Positions 55,897 to 64,000 of a stretch of DNA of 64,000 nucleotides are shown here, in pieces; the stretch's first letter is position 1; each line of letters begins with the position of its first letter. Location of the stretch: positions 241,907-305,906 of the forward strand of contig NZ_QQRU01000001.1 of NCBI RefSeq assembly GCF_003428885.1, given 5' to 3'. Origin of the DNA: Streptococcus sp. LQJ-218 (GTDB lineage Bacteria; Bacillota; Bacilli; Lactobacillales; Streptococcaceae). The position numbers were made by a program, and so were the translations under genes. The notes beneath the pieces were generated by a model. That model was not told where the DNA came from and ran no database searches. It worked only from the letters and a program-made list of their open reading frames with translations.

Positions 55897-56713
55897 CCAC
55901 GACCATCCTATCTTGACCGAATTGGTCCTTAAGTATTCTTACACGTTTTTTAGGAAGATATTTCCTAAAAAGTTCAGGAACACTTTGACCTTGCTTGTAT
56001 CCAATTTCAAGGTAAATCTTACCACCATCTTTGAGATAGTCTTTTACATCTTCCGCAATTCTACGGTAAATAGCTAGACCAGCCTCATCTGCAAAGAGAG
56101 CTAGATGAGGCTCCGAATGCAAAACATTCAAGCCGACTTCTGACGCATCTTCACGAGAGATATAGGGTGGATTGGAAACAATTATATCATATTTTTCAGA
56201 AATTTCTGTAAAACAGTCAGATTTTTTTAAAAATAGTTGAAGATTTTGATTTTTAGCATTTTCGCTAGCTACATCTAAAGCATCTCGGGAAATATCCGCT
56301 GCTGTCAGTGGCCAATTTGGTCTGTTTTTTGCTAAAGCGAGAGCAATGGCTCCACTACCTGTTCCAATATCCAGAACTGAAAGATTCGTCTCAGGATTTT
56401 CAGCCAGGATAAGCTCAATTAACTCCTCAGTCTCTGGACGAGGAATCAAAACACGCTCATCCACTTTTAGCTGCATTCCAAAGAAATCTGCATGACCAAT
56501 GATGTATTGGGCAGGTTTATGATTTGCCAGTTTCGTGTAAATTTCCTCTACAAATAATTCTTCCTCTTTTGTCACTTCCTGCTGAAGGGCAAAGACGAAG
56601 TCAGTAAAAGAAATATTTTTCAAGCTACGATAGACAAAAGAGAGGCTTTCAGCTTCCTCTCCTTGTCTTATCAACTCTTCTTCAAAATCTGAAAATAATT
56701 GAGCTAATTTCAT
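55877..56713 (-). CDS. prmC: Release factor glutamine methyltransferase
   Basis: 278 aa. SAM site VLDIGTGSGAIALALA near residue 115 and the catalytic NPPY in IIVSNPPYISRED. PrmC methylates the GGQ glutamine of release factor 1, encoded directly upstream; start overlaps the prfA stop by one base. Confidence 0.95.
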   Translation of the reverse strand: MKLAQLFSDFEEELIRQGEEAESLSFVYRSLKNISFTDFVFALQQEVTKEEELFVEEIYTKLANHKPAQYIIGHADFFGMQLKVDERVLIPRPETEELIELILAENPETNLSVLDIGTGSGAIALALAKNRPNWPLTAADISRDALDVASENAKNQNLQLFLKKSDCFTEISEKYDIIVSNPPYISREDASEVGLNVLHSEPHLALFADEAGLAIYRRIAEDVKDYLKDGGKIYLEIGYKQGQSVPELFRKYLPKKRVRILKDQFGQDRMVVVDDGQD

Positions 56714-57792
56714 TATTTGTTTAATTCTTCTAATTTTTGTGTTTGGTCGTAAAGTACCAAAGCGTCTACAACTTCATCCAATTTACCAGACAAGATGGTA
56801 TCTAGTTTTTGGAGGGTCAAGCCAATACGGTGGTCTGTAACACGGTTTTGTGGGAAGTTATAAGTACGGATTCGTTCTGAACGGTCACCAGTACCGATTG
56901 TTGATTTACGCTCAGCGTCTTGTTCATCTTGAGCAATCTGAGCAAAATGGTCAGCAACACGCGCACGGATAATCTTCATAGCTTTTTCACGGTTTTTCTG
57001 CTGGGTACGTTCTTCCTGCATTTCAACCTTGATATTGGTTGGCAAGTGAACGATACGAACGGCAGTCGCAACTTTGTTGACGTTCTGTCCACCAGCTCCA
57101 GATGCGTGGTAGATGTCAACACGAAGGTCTTTTGGATCAATATCGTACTCTACTTCTTCCACTTCAGGCATGACAAGAACTGTCGCTGTCGAAGTATGTA
57201 CGCGACCTTGGCTTTCTGTCACAGGGACACGTTGCACACGGTGAGCACCTGACTCATACTTGAGTTTAGAATAAACAGATTGACCCGACACCATGGCAAC
57301 CACTTCTTTGAAACCGCCGACACCGTTCATAGAAGCTTCCATGACTTCAAAGCGCCAACCTTGGGCTTCCGCATACTTTTGGTACATAGTTAGAAGGTCT
57401 CCGGCGAAAAGTGCCGCCTCATCTCCACCAGCGGCGCCACGGATTTCAAGGATGATGTTCTTATCATCATTTGGATCCTTTGGAAGGAGTAAGATTTTCA
57501 GTTTTTCTTCGTATTCTTCTTTTTCAGCCTTGGCATCTTTGAGTTCTTGCTTGGCCATTTCTTCCAAGTCCGCATCTCCACCTGATTCCTTAATCATTTC
57601 TTCAGCATCAACGATGTTTTGAAGAACTTGCTTATATTCACGGTAGGCCGTTACGGTGTCACGAGTTGAAGCTTCTTCTTTTGACAATTCCATGAAGCGA
57701 TTGGTGTCTGAAACGACATCCGGGTCACTCAGCAATTCTCCCAACTCTTCATAACGGTCTTCTACAGCTTGTAGTTGATCATAGATGTTCAT
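56713..57792 (-). CDS. prfA: Peptide chain release factor 1
   Basis: 359 aa, complete. GGQ loop in [17 protein letters not shown] and the stop-codon-reading PxT region ([14 protein letters not shown] region with neighbours) are intact. It ends translation at UAA and UAG. ATG overlaps the tdk stop by 3 bp. Confidence 0.97.
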   Translation of the reverse strand: MNIYDQLQAVEDRYEELGELLSDPDVVSDTNRFMELSKEEASTRDTVTAYREYKQVLQNIVDAEEMIKESGGDADLEEMAKQELKDAKAEKEEYEEKLKILLLPKDPNDDKNIILEIRGAAGGDEAALFAGDLLTMYQKYAEAQGWRFEVMEASMNGVGGFKEVVAMVSGQSVYSKLKYESGAHRVQRVPVTESQGRVHTSTATVLVMPEVEEVEYDIDPKDLRVDIYHASGAGGQNVNKVATAVRIVHLPTNIKVEMQEERTQQKNREKAMKIIRARVADHFAQIAQDEQDAERKSTIGTGDRSERIRTYNFPQNRVTDHRIGLTLQKLDTILSGKLDEVVDALVLYDQTQKLEELNK

Positions 57793-58379
57793 TTTTCTTC
57801 ATTCTCCTTATTGATTTCAGGGGCAAAATAATGTTTACGGCAAACCGAAATATAGGTTTCATTGCCACCAATCTGGATCTGCTCACCATCATAAACGGGC
57901 AGTCCATCTTGTGTACGCAAGACCATAGTCGCTTTTTTCTTGCAATACTGGCAAATGGTCTTGATTTCGTCAATCTTATCCGCTAAGAGCAAAAGATATT
58001 TTGAACCTTCGAATAATTCATTGCGAAAATCATTTTTTAAACCGAATGCCATAACAGGTATATCTAACTCATCCACAACACGAGCTAGGTCGTAAACATG
58101 GTGACGCTTTAAAAACTGGGCTTCATCGACAAGTACACAGTAAGGCATTTCAGGTAAATCTCGGATAAATCCAAAGATATCCGTTGTTTCCTTAATAGCA
58201 ACTGCTGGTCGTTTCATCCCAATTCGACTTGAAACATAGCCAATACCGTCACGTGTATCCAGAGCTGAGGTCATAATCACAACACCTTTTCCTTGCTCCT
58301 CGTAGTTATAGGCCACCTTGAGAATCTCAATCGTCTTTCCTGAGTTCATGGTCCCATAACGATAATACAACTGTGCCAT
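57789..58379 (-). CDS. tdk: Thymidine kinase
   Basis: 196 aa type II thymidine kinase: P-loop [13 protein letters not shown] near residue 8, catalytic Glu/Asp in VLVDEAQFL near 87 and zinc-binding cysteines CQYCKK ... CRKHY. It salvages thymidine to dTMP. First gene of the tdk-prfA-prmC-sua5 run. Confidence 0.96.
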   Translation of the reverse strand: MAQLYYRYGTMNSGKTIEILKVAYNYEEQGKGVVIMTSALDTRDGIGYVSSRIGMKRPAVAIKETTDIFGFIRDLPEMPYCVLVDEAQFLKRHHVYDLARVVDELDIPVMAFGLKNDFRNELFEGSKYLLLLADKIDEIKTICQYCKKKATMVLRTQDGLPVYDGEQIQIGGNETYISVCRKHYFAPEINKENEEK

Positions 58380-58502
58380 GCTTCTATTTCACGTCCATTT
58401 CTAAATTTTTGCTACATTCTAGTATACCATATTTTCTCAAAGCTTTAAACGGCAAAATGTGGTAAAATAGAAGAAATCAAATAACTAGTGGAGGACGCAA
58501 TT

Positions 58503-58685
58503 ATGCCATTTGTACGCATCGACTTATTTGAAGGACGCACGTTAGAACAAAAGAAAGCCCTAGCCAAGGAAGTTACGGAAGCTGTTGTCCGTAACACTGG
58601 AGCTCCTCAATCTGCTGTCCATGTCATCATCAACGACATGCCAGAAGGAAGCTATTTCCCACAAGGCGAAATGCGCACTAAGTAA
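58503..58685 (+). CDS. 4-oxalocrotonate tautomerase family protein
   Basis: 60 aa from ATG 58,503, with GGAGG upstream (the upstream GTG at 58,488 would cost the catalytic N-terminal Pro). After Met removal Pro1 is the general base; Arg11 region and the C-terminal beta hairpin (YFPQGEMRTK) are normal. Physiological substrate in pneumococcus is unknown. Confidence 0.93.
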   Translation: MPFVRIDLFEGRTLEQKKALAKEVTEAVVRNTGAPQSAVHVIINDMPEGSYFPQGEMRTK

Positions 58686-58717
58686 AGCTTAAGCAATCTG
58701 CTTAGGCTTTTCTTTAT
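58684..58717 (+). terminator. Terminator after the tautomerase gene
   Basis: AGCTTAAGC and GCTTAGGCT form a 9-bp stem (one G-T pair) followed by TTTTCTTT, downstream of the tautomerase stop. Confidence 0.75.
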
Positions 58718-58807
58718 AAGTAAGATTCATTGAAGAAAATACTAAAATTTGTTACAATTTGAAGAGATATTAGTCTATACAAACAAATAAACTATAAAGG
58801 AATTGAT

Positions 58808-60181
58808 ATGATTACACGTGAATTTGATACCATCGCTGCTATTTCTACTCCACTAGGTGAAGGGGCTATTGGTATTGTCCGCTTGAGCGGAACAGATAGT
58901 TTTGCCATTGCGCAGAAAATCTTTAAAGGTAAGGACTTGAGCAAGGTTGCTAGCCACACTCTTAACTACGGCCACATTGTTGACCCTCAAACTGGTAAGG
59001 TCATGGACGAGGTTATGATTGGGGCTATGAAATCTCCAAAGACCTTCACTCGTGAGGATATTATCGAGATTAACACCCACGGTGGGATTGCGGTGACCAA
59101 TGAGATTCTCCAGCTAGCTATCCGTGAAGGAGCTCGGCTGGCAGAGCCTGGTGAATTTACCAAACGTGCCTTCCTCAATGGTCGTGTGGATTTGACTCAG
59201 GCCGAGGCGGTCATGGACATCATCCGTGCTAAGACAGACAAGGCTATGAATATTGCAGTCAAACAACTAGATGGTTCCCTTTCTGATCTTATCAATAATA
59301 CTCGTCAGGAAATCCTCAATACACTAGCACAAGTAGAGGTTAATATCGACTATCCTGAATACGACGATGTTGAAGAAGCCACTACTGCTGTTGTCCGAGA
59401 GAAGACTATGGAGTTTGAGCAATTGCTAACTAATCTCTTAAAAACGGCACGTCGTGGGAAGATTCTCCGTGAAGGAATTTCAACAGCTATCATCGGACGC
59501 CCCAACGTTGGGAAGTCTAGCCTTCTTAATAACCTCTTGCGCGAAGATAAAGCCATTGTAACTGATATTGCAGGAACTACTCGAGATGTCATCGAAGAAT
59601 ACGTCAACATCAACGGCGTTCCTCTAAAATTGATTGACACAGCTGGTATCCGCGAAACAGATGACATAGTGGAACAAATCGGTGTCGAGCGCTCCAAAAA
59701 GGCCCTCAAGGAAGCTGATCTGGTTTTACTTGTCTTAAACGCCAGTGAACCTCTAACTGCTCAAGACCAACAACTTCTTGAAATTAGCCAGGATACGAAT
59801 CGCATTATTCTACTCAATAAAACTGACCTACCTGAAGCGATTGAAACTTCGGAACTACCTGAAGATGTTATCCGTATTTCAGTTCTTAAAAACCAAAATA
59901 TCGATAAGATTGAAGAGAGAATCAACAATCTCTTCTTTGAAAATGCTGGTTTGGTTGAGCAAGACGCTACTTACTTGTCTAACGCCCGTCACATTTCCCT
60001 GATTGAAAAAGCAGTTGAAAGCCTACAAGCTGTTAACCAAGGTCTTGAGCTGGGAATGCCAGTTGATTTGCTTCAAGTTGATTTGACTCGTACATGGGAA
60101 ATCCTTGGAGAAATCACTGGAGATGCTGCTCCTGATGAACTCATTACCCAACTCTTTAGCCAATTCTGTTTAGGAAAATAA
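58808..60181 (+). CDS. mnmE: tRNA modification GTPase MnmE
   Basis: 457 aa, complete. N-terminal formyl-THF domain ([15 protein letters not shown]), GTPase G1 [12 protein letters not shown] near residue 230, G3 DTAGIRET, G4 NKTD, and the C-terminal CLGK motif. With MnmG it makes the 5-carboxymethylaminomethyl group at U34 of tRNAs. Confidence 0.98.
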   Translation: MITREFDTIAAISTPLGEGAIGIVRLSGTDSFAIAQKIFKGKDLSKVASHTLNYGHIVDPQTGKVMDEVMIGAMKSPKTFTREDIIEINTHGGIAVTNEILQLAIREGARLAEPGEFTKRAFLNGRVDLTQAEAVMDIIRAKTDKAMNIAVKQLDGSLSDLINNTRQEILNTLAQVEVNIDYPEYDDVEEATTAVVREKTMEFEQLLTNLLKTARRGKILREGISTAIIGRPNVGKSSLLNNLLREDKAIVTDIAGTTRDVIEEYVNINGVPLKLIDTAGIRETDDIVEQIGVERSKKALKEADLVLLVLNASEPLTAQDQQLLEISQDTNRIILLNKTDLPEAIETSELPEDVIRISVLKNQNIDKIEERINNLFFENAGLVEQDATYLSNARHISLIEKAVESLQAVNQGLELGMPVDLLQVDLTRTWEILGEITGDAAPDELITQLFSQFCLGK

Positions 60182-60183
60182 GA

Positions 60184-60217
60184 AAAATCCATGCTCGTTA
60201 TTGCGGTCATGGATTTT
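60184..60217. terminator. Bidirectional terminator between mnmE and dapA
   Basis: AAAATCCATG and CATGGATTTT form a 10-bp stem with A/T flanks, serving the convergent mnmE and dapA. Confidence 0.85.
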
Positions 60218-60227
60218 ATTGTCATTA

Positions 60228-61163
60228 TTAGTAATCTGGTCTTAAGACACCTGTTACGGTTGCTTTAGTCGCTTCGTAGTCCCCATCTACAACAACCTTG
60301 ATAATGCGTTTGGCATCTTCTTCTGCTGCTGGAACTAGAGGTAGACGAGTTGGGCCAGCTTCAAATCCCATATAGTTCAGAACGGCCTTGACTGGAGCAG
60401 GACTTGGATAAGAGAAGAGTGCATTGACCTTAGGAATGAACTTGCGCTGAATTGCTGCAGCTTTCTTCATATCGCTTTCTGCAATGGCAGTAAACATCTC
60501 GTGCATTTCATCCCCATTTGTATGAGAGGCAACAGAAATAACCCCGTCCGCACCAAGATTCATGGCATGAAAAGCATCACCATCCTCACCAGTATAGACC
60601 AAGAACTCTTCTGGCTTATGCTCAATCAAGTAAGCCATATTTGCCAAGCTGGTACATTCTTTAACACCGATGATATTTGGATGGTCAGCCAAGCGAAGCA
60701 TGGTTTCTGGAGTCAATTCGACAACCACACGCCCTGGAATGTTATAGATAATAATTGGTAGGTCAGAAGCATCTGCGATGGCTTTAAAGTGCTGATACAT
60801 TCCTTCTTGAGAAGGTTTGTTGTAGTAAGGAACAATAGCAAGACCAGCTGCAAAACCACCAAAGTCTGCGACTTCTTTGACAAACTCAATAGAGTCACGC
60901 GTATCATTGGTACCAACACCCGCAATCAAAGGAACTCGTCCATTGACAACCTTTTGAACTGCCGCAAAGAGTTCCAACTCTTCATCGTGGGTCAAGGTTG
61001 GACTTTCAGCAGTCGTTCCCGCAAGAAGAATTCCGTCCGTATGATGGACCAATAAATGCTCAATCAAGGCTGGAATAGCTTCAAAGTTAATAGAACCATC
61101 CTCGTGGAAAGGGGTAATGAAGGCCGTGATGATTTTACACTCTTTTAAAACTTGATAAGACAT
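60228..61163 (-). CDS. dapA: 4-hydroxy-tetrahydrodipicolinate synthase
   Basis: 311 aa from ATG 61,163 ([16 protein letters not shown] upstream); an upstream GTG adds three codons. Schiff-base Lys in GVKECTSL near residue 168 and the Tyr in IYNIPGRVV near 140 are present, as is GTTAESPTL. First step of lysine/diaminopimelate synthesis, in operon with asd. Confidence 0.97.
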   Translation of the reverse strand: MSYQVLKECKIITAFITPFHEDGSINFEAIPALIEHLLVHHTDGILLAGTTAESPTLTHDEELELFAAVQKVVNGRVPLIAGVGTNDTRDSIEFVKEVADFGGFAAGLAIVPYYNKPSQEGMYQHFKAIADASDLPIIIYNIPGRVVVELTPETMLRLADHPNIIGVKECTSLANMAYLIEHKPEEFLVYTGEDGDAFHAMNLGADGVISVASHTNGDEMHEMFTAIAESDMKKAAAIQRKFIPKVNALFSYPSPAPVKAVLNYMGFEAGPTRLPLVPAAEEDAKRIIKVVVDGDYEATKATVTGVLRPDY

Positions 61164-61188
61164 GAGAAACACCTCTCAATTTCAAAGA

Positions 61189-61208
61189 AGGAGTTCATTT
61201 GAACTCCT
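61189..61208 (-). terminator. Hairpin between asd and dapA
   Basis: AGGAGTTC/GAACTCCT is an 8-bp stem between the two genes with only a weak T-run; it may reduce rather than end read-through into dapA. Confidence 0.4.
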
Positions 61209-61219
61209 AAACGATATGG

Positions 61220-62296
61220 CTATTTTAATTCAAATTTCAATTCAGCTGTTGGACGAACCAATCCACGTTCGTGCAGAGTTTCAGCAATCTGAACTGAGTT
61301 CCAAGCAGCACCTTTGAGAAGGTTATCTGAAACAACCCACATGTGAATTCCTTTTTCTGCATCCAAGTCTTTACGGATACGACCAACAAAGGTATCACGC
61401 GAACCCACTGCGTTGATGGCTTGAGGATAAATTTGATGAGCTACATCATCTTCAAGAACGGCACCTGGGAAGGCTGCGATAGCTGCCTTGACTTCTTCGA
61501 TTGGAGCCACTTCTTTTGTTTCAATGTAAACAGACTCAGAGTGAGCTGACAAGACTGGAATACGGACACATGTTGCAGATACCGCAATGCTATCATCTTC
61601 CATAATTTTCTTAGTTTCCTTAGTCATCTTCATCTCTTCATAAGTGTAATCATTATCTGTGAAGACATCGATTTGTGGAAGAGCATTGAAGGCGATAGGA
61701 TAATGTTTCTTGTCCCCACCTGAAGGCAAGATTTCGGCATGTAAATCACGTGGAGTTACACCATCATTCAAGACTTCACGAAGTTCACGTTGTGTCTCAA
61801 GAATCGCTCCCATACCAGCACCTGAAACGGCTTGGTAAGTTGAAACAATGATACGGTCCAAGCCCCATTTTTGGCGGACCGGCTCAAGAGCTACCATCAT
61901 TTGGATTGTTGAACAGTTAGGGCAGGCAATAATCCCGTTGTGGGCATCAAGTGCATGAGCATTGACCTCTGGAACAACCAAAGGAACATCTGGATTTTGA
62001 CGGAAGTAAGAAGTATTATCTACTACTACCGCGCCAGCTTTTACTGCGTATGGTGCATACTTAGCTGATGTAGAACCGCCTGCTGAAAAGAGAGCGATAT
62101 CAACTCCTTCAAAAGCTGTCTCAGTCGCTTCTTCAATCGTAATATCTTGATCTTTAAATTTCAAAATCTTGCCTGCTGAACGTACAGAAGCAAGGTAACG
62201 AATTTTATCGATTGGAAGTGTTGATTCTTCCAACATTTTTATCATCTGAGCTCCGACAGCACCTGTCGCGCCGACTACAGCAACTGTATATCCCAT
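61220..62296 (-). CDS. asd: Aspartate-semialdehyde dehydrogenase
   Basis: 358 aa. NADP site [10 protein letters not shown] near residue 9, active Cys in [11 protein letters not shown] near 130, and His/Arg region [13 protein letters not shown]. It makes aspartate semialdehyde for lysine, threonine and methionine. A structured leader (asd RNA) lies upstream. Confidence 0.97.
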   Translation of the reverse strand: MGYTVAVVGATGAVGAQMIKMLEESTLPIDKIRYLASVRSAGKILKFKDQDITIEEATETAFEGVDIALFSAGGSTSAKYAPYAVKAGAVVVDNTSYFRQNPDVPLVVPEVNAHALDAHNGIIACPNCSTIQMMVALEPVRQKWGLDRIIVSTYQAVSGAGMGAILETQRELREVLNDGVTPRDLHAEILPSGGDKKHYPIAFNALPQIDVFTDNDYTYEEMKMTKETKKIMEDDSIAVSATCVRIPVLSAHSESVYIETKEVAPIEEVKAAIAAFPGAVLEDDVAHQIYPQAINAVGSRDTFVGRIRKDLDAEKGIHMWVVSDNLLKGAAWNSVQIAETLHERGLVRPTAELKFELK

Positions 62297-62719
62297 AAAT
62301 AACCTCTTTCGGAATTTTCTAAAAATTTCTATAATAGATGTATTATACTACTTTTTCCATGAATTGCAAAGCTTTTTCATCAATTTTTGGAAAATAAAAA
62401 TCCCCAGTCGCTAGACTAGGGACTAAGAGGCATCTTCATGTGATGAGCAGGTTCACACAACTCATCAAGGTCCGCTCCTGCGTTATGACCTCCTTATGCT
62501 CAATAGTAGTCCGAAGACTACCTATCGACTCATCGCATCTTCTATTCTACTAAAGAGAATGACTTTTGTCAACAGACAAAATTCTTTAGCTTCATTTACA
62601 CAGGTGCGGTAACTTCTCAAAGTAACTTCCACTTGCCTGACCAAAGTGGAAATTAGTCTAAAACGGATTTTTATGGTGGAATTAAGTGTGAGACGTTTGA
62701 GTTAGAAATGAGGTCTACT
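62297..62719. other. asd leader region and IS border, no gene
   Basis: Besides the asd RNA (62,400-62,545) the gap holds an AT-rich stretch next to asd and, at 62,600-62,700, a hairpin (TTCCACTT/AAGTGGAA) and the start of insertion-sequence remnants. No gene is seen. Confidence 0.65.
62400..62545 (-). ncRNA. asd RNA motif with terminator
   Basis: Upstream of asd on the minus strand lies a ~145-nt folded region: outer GATGCG/CGATGAG helices, a GTAGTC-TTCG-GACTAC hairpin, an AGGAGG...GCGGACC segment and, at the end, a terminator stem TCCC(T)AGTC/GACT(G)GGGA with TTTTTATT (62,395-62,422). Position, length and lineage match the asd RNA described in Streptococcus and relatives. Its ligand, if any, is not known. 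Confidence 0.75.
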
Positions 62720-62845
62720 ATGACAAAACATAAACACCTTACCCTTTCAGAACGCAATGACATCCAGCTAGGTTTAGAGCGCGATGAAACCTTCAAAGCT
62801 ATTGACCAACTTATTCTAAAAGACCCAACTACGACACGGATTTCC
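62720..62845 (+). pseudogene. IS30-like transposase, 5' fragment
   Basis: ATG 62,720 begins MTKHKHLTLSERNDIQLGLE and goes on to FKAIDQLILKDPTTT, the N-terminal helix-turn-helix of IS30-type transposases. The homology stops at about 62,845, where the end of another IS begins, so only ~40 codons remain. Confidence 0.75.
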
Positions 62846-63523
62846 GGCTCTATAATATTTGTAGTGGGTAAATCCTCTATAGATATTATGGAGCCTATTT
62901 TGTGTAGAAAAAAATCCCATAAGATCTATAATGAAAAGCAACCAAACCATCATTAGAAAGAATCATATGGAACAATTACATTTTTTCACAAAACTACTTG
63001 ATATTAAAGGCCCAAATATCCAAATTATAGATATCATCAATAGCTCGAAACGACTGGCATGCTTACTAGAATTCTCCTTTGAAAACGCCGTTTTAGGTGC
63101 TATCGTTGCTCAAAAATGATGGTCGCTGAGACTTCTCTCGTCAAGAAGAATCACCAAATCCCTCGTATCATCAACCAAAAGATTGCTCAAAAGCTAATTG
63201 AAAAGACTTCTATGACTGATATTGCTCATCAGCTGTCCATTTCAACTTCAACTGTTATTCGTAAGCTCAATGATTTTCACTTTAAGCATGATCTTTCTCG
63301 TCTTCCTGAAATTATGTCATGGGACGAGTATGCCTTCACTAAGGGAAAGATGAGTTTCATTGCGCAAGATTTTGATAAGCTCAATATCATTACTGTTCTT
63401 GAAGGTAGAACACAAGCTATCATTCGAAATCACTTTCTTAAATATGATAGAACCATCCGATGTCGAGTGAAGATCATTACGATGGATATGTTTAGTCCCT
63501 ACTATGACTTAGCTAAACAGCTT

Positions 63524-63574
63524 CGCTTTCGAATTTCTAGGCTCAGGCTGAAACAGTCTCCCAGACTGTTTCAC
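63524..63574. repeat. Short palindromic repeat insert, copy 1
   Basis: A ~51-bp block breaks the transposase between AKQL and PCAKIVLDRF. It contains CTCAGGCTGAAACAGTC and the palindrome GAAACAGTC-TCCCA-GACTGTTTC (63,550-63,572). Confidence 0.75.
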
Positions 63575-63608
63575 TCCCATGTGCTAAAATCGTTCTTGAC
63601 CGCTTTCA

Positions 63609-63666
63609 CCCTTCGTTATTCTATTTCTAAACTCAGGCTAAAACAGTCCACTGGACTGTTTTACTC
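63609..63666. repeat. Short palindromic repeat insert, copy 2
   Basis: A ~57-bp block breaks the transposase again after VLDRFH. It shares TTTCTA, CTCAGGCT and the palindrome AAACAGTCC-A-C-T-GGACTGTTT (63,639-63,663) with copy 1, and ends in the same ACTCC. Confidence 0.75.
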
Positions 63667-64000
63667 CAACATCTTAGCCGTGCTATGAGTCGTGTGCGTG
63701 TCCAAATCATGAATCAGTTTGAGCGAAAATCTCATGAATACAAGGCTATCAAGCACTACTGGAAAATCATCCAACAGGATAGTCGTAAATTGAGTGATAA
63801 ACGTTTTTATCGCCCTACTTTTCGCATGCACTTAACAAATAAAGAAATTCTTGACAAGATTTTAAGCTATTCAGAAGACTTGAAACACCACTATCAGATC
63901 TATCAACTCTTACTTTTTCACTTTCAGAACAAAGACCCTGAGAAATTTTTCGGACTCATTGAGGACAATCTGAAGCAGGTTCATCCTATTTTTCAGACTG

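Larger units (their letters stand above)
62846..64000 (+). mobile_element. ISL3-family element (IS1167-like), incomplete and degenerate
   Basis: It begins with GGCTCTATAATATTT (62,846), which looks like an IS1167-type terminal repeat, then a short leader and the transposase remnant. It runs off the window. It is inserted into the IS30-like fragment. Confidence 0.7.
62967..64000 (+). pseudogene. ISL3-family (IS1167-like) transposase, multiply broken
   Basis: ATG 62,967 starts MEQLHFFTKLLDIKGPNIQ, then the zinc-finger region is missing (jump from IIDIIN to ETTGML), the frame shifts and a TGA follows at about 63,084. The frame MMVAETSLVKKNHQIPRIIN (63,116) resumes with the helix-turn-helix and DDE part (SWDEYAFTKG, TMDMFSPYYD). 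It is then interrupted by two related ~50-bp inserts (about 63,524-63,574 and 63,609-63,666) before SRAMSRVRVQIMNQF. It cannot make a working transposase. Confidence 0.88.

Noticed and set aside
62400..62545. Lysine riboswitch upstream of asd
   Set aside because: The conserved lysine-box segments are not seen; position and lineage fit the asd RNA motif better.

Overview
The window looks like Streptococcus pneumoniae or a very close mitis-group relative. The right-hand 14 kb is a typical pneumococcal housekeeping run (rlmCD, DUF1002 protein, pvaA, yejK-like, glyA, GNAT, sua5, prmC, prfA, tdk, 4-oxalocrotonate tautomerase, mnmE, dapA, asd). The left 49 kb is a composite integrative conjugative element (ICE) of the Tn5253 type: a Tn5252-like backbone carrying a Tn916-family element, lodged at the 3' end of rlmCD. 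The far (integrase) end of the ICE lies outside the window.

Layout: 1-10.4 kb is the conjugation half of a Tn916-family element on the minus strand (orf23, 22, 21, an extra 145-aa ORF, oriT, orf20, 19, 18, 17, 16, 15, start of orf14). It ends near 10.4 kb with tandem 11-bp integrase arm sites. 10.45-15.0 kb is a very AT-rich island: a STAND-type NTPase and an SHMT-like PLP enzyme, convergent and bounded by inverted copies of a 26-bp sequence, plus a divergent tyrosine recombinase. 15.3-28.1 kb holds pezAT, a DUF3990 pair and Tn5252 backbone genes, including a TOPRIM protein, a VirB8-like protein and a 2,074-aa methylase/SNF2 protein. 28.2-28.4 kb is a shrunken group II intron next to a terminator, followed by a second DUF3990-type pair. 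29.4-33.8 kb is a metabolic cargo island: a LysR regulator divergent from a homocitrate/isopropylmalate-synthase-like enzyme, a Sua5-like protein, an MFS transporter and a PEBP-family protein. 34.7-35.5 kb is a decayed GNAT toxin-antitoxin-like pair. 35.5-44.9 kb is the Tn5252 type IV secretion operon (VirD4, VirB2-like, VirB6-like, PrgI-like, VirB4, cell-wall hydrolase). 45.2-49.3 kb has a CPBP protease, an HTH-like protein, hypothetical genes, a C5 cytosine methyltransferase, a 33-aa membrane microprotein and a RepA_N-type initiator.

Two conjugation machineries are therefore nested. Three reading frames carry in-frame stops: rlmCD (Gln to TAA), Tn5252 virB4 (TAA 18 codons before the next stop) and the GNAT gene (TGA). 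The best candidates for undescribed biology are the repeat-flanked NTPase/SHMT-like/recombinase island, which could be a DNA-inversion switch, and the LysR-controlled cargo operon. Identifications come from reading motifs and remembered family features; no database search was run.
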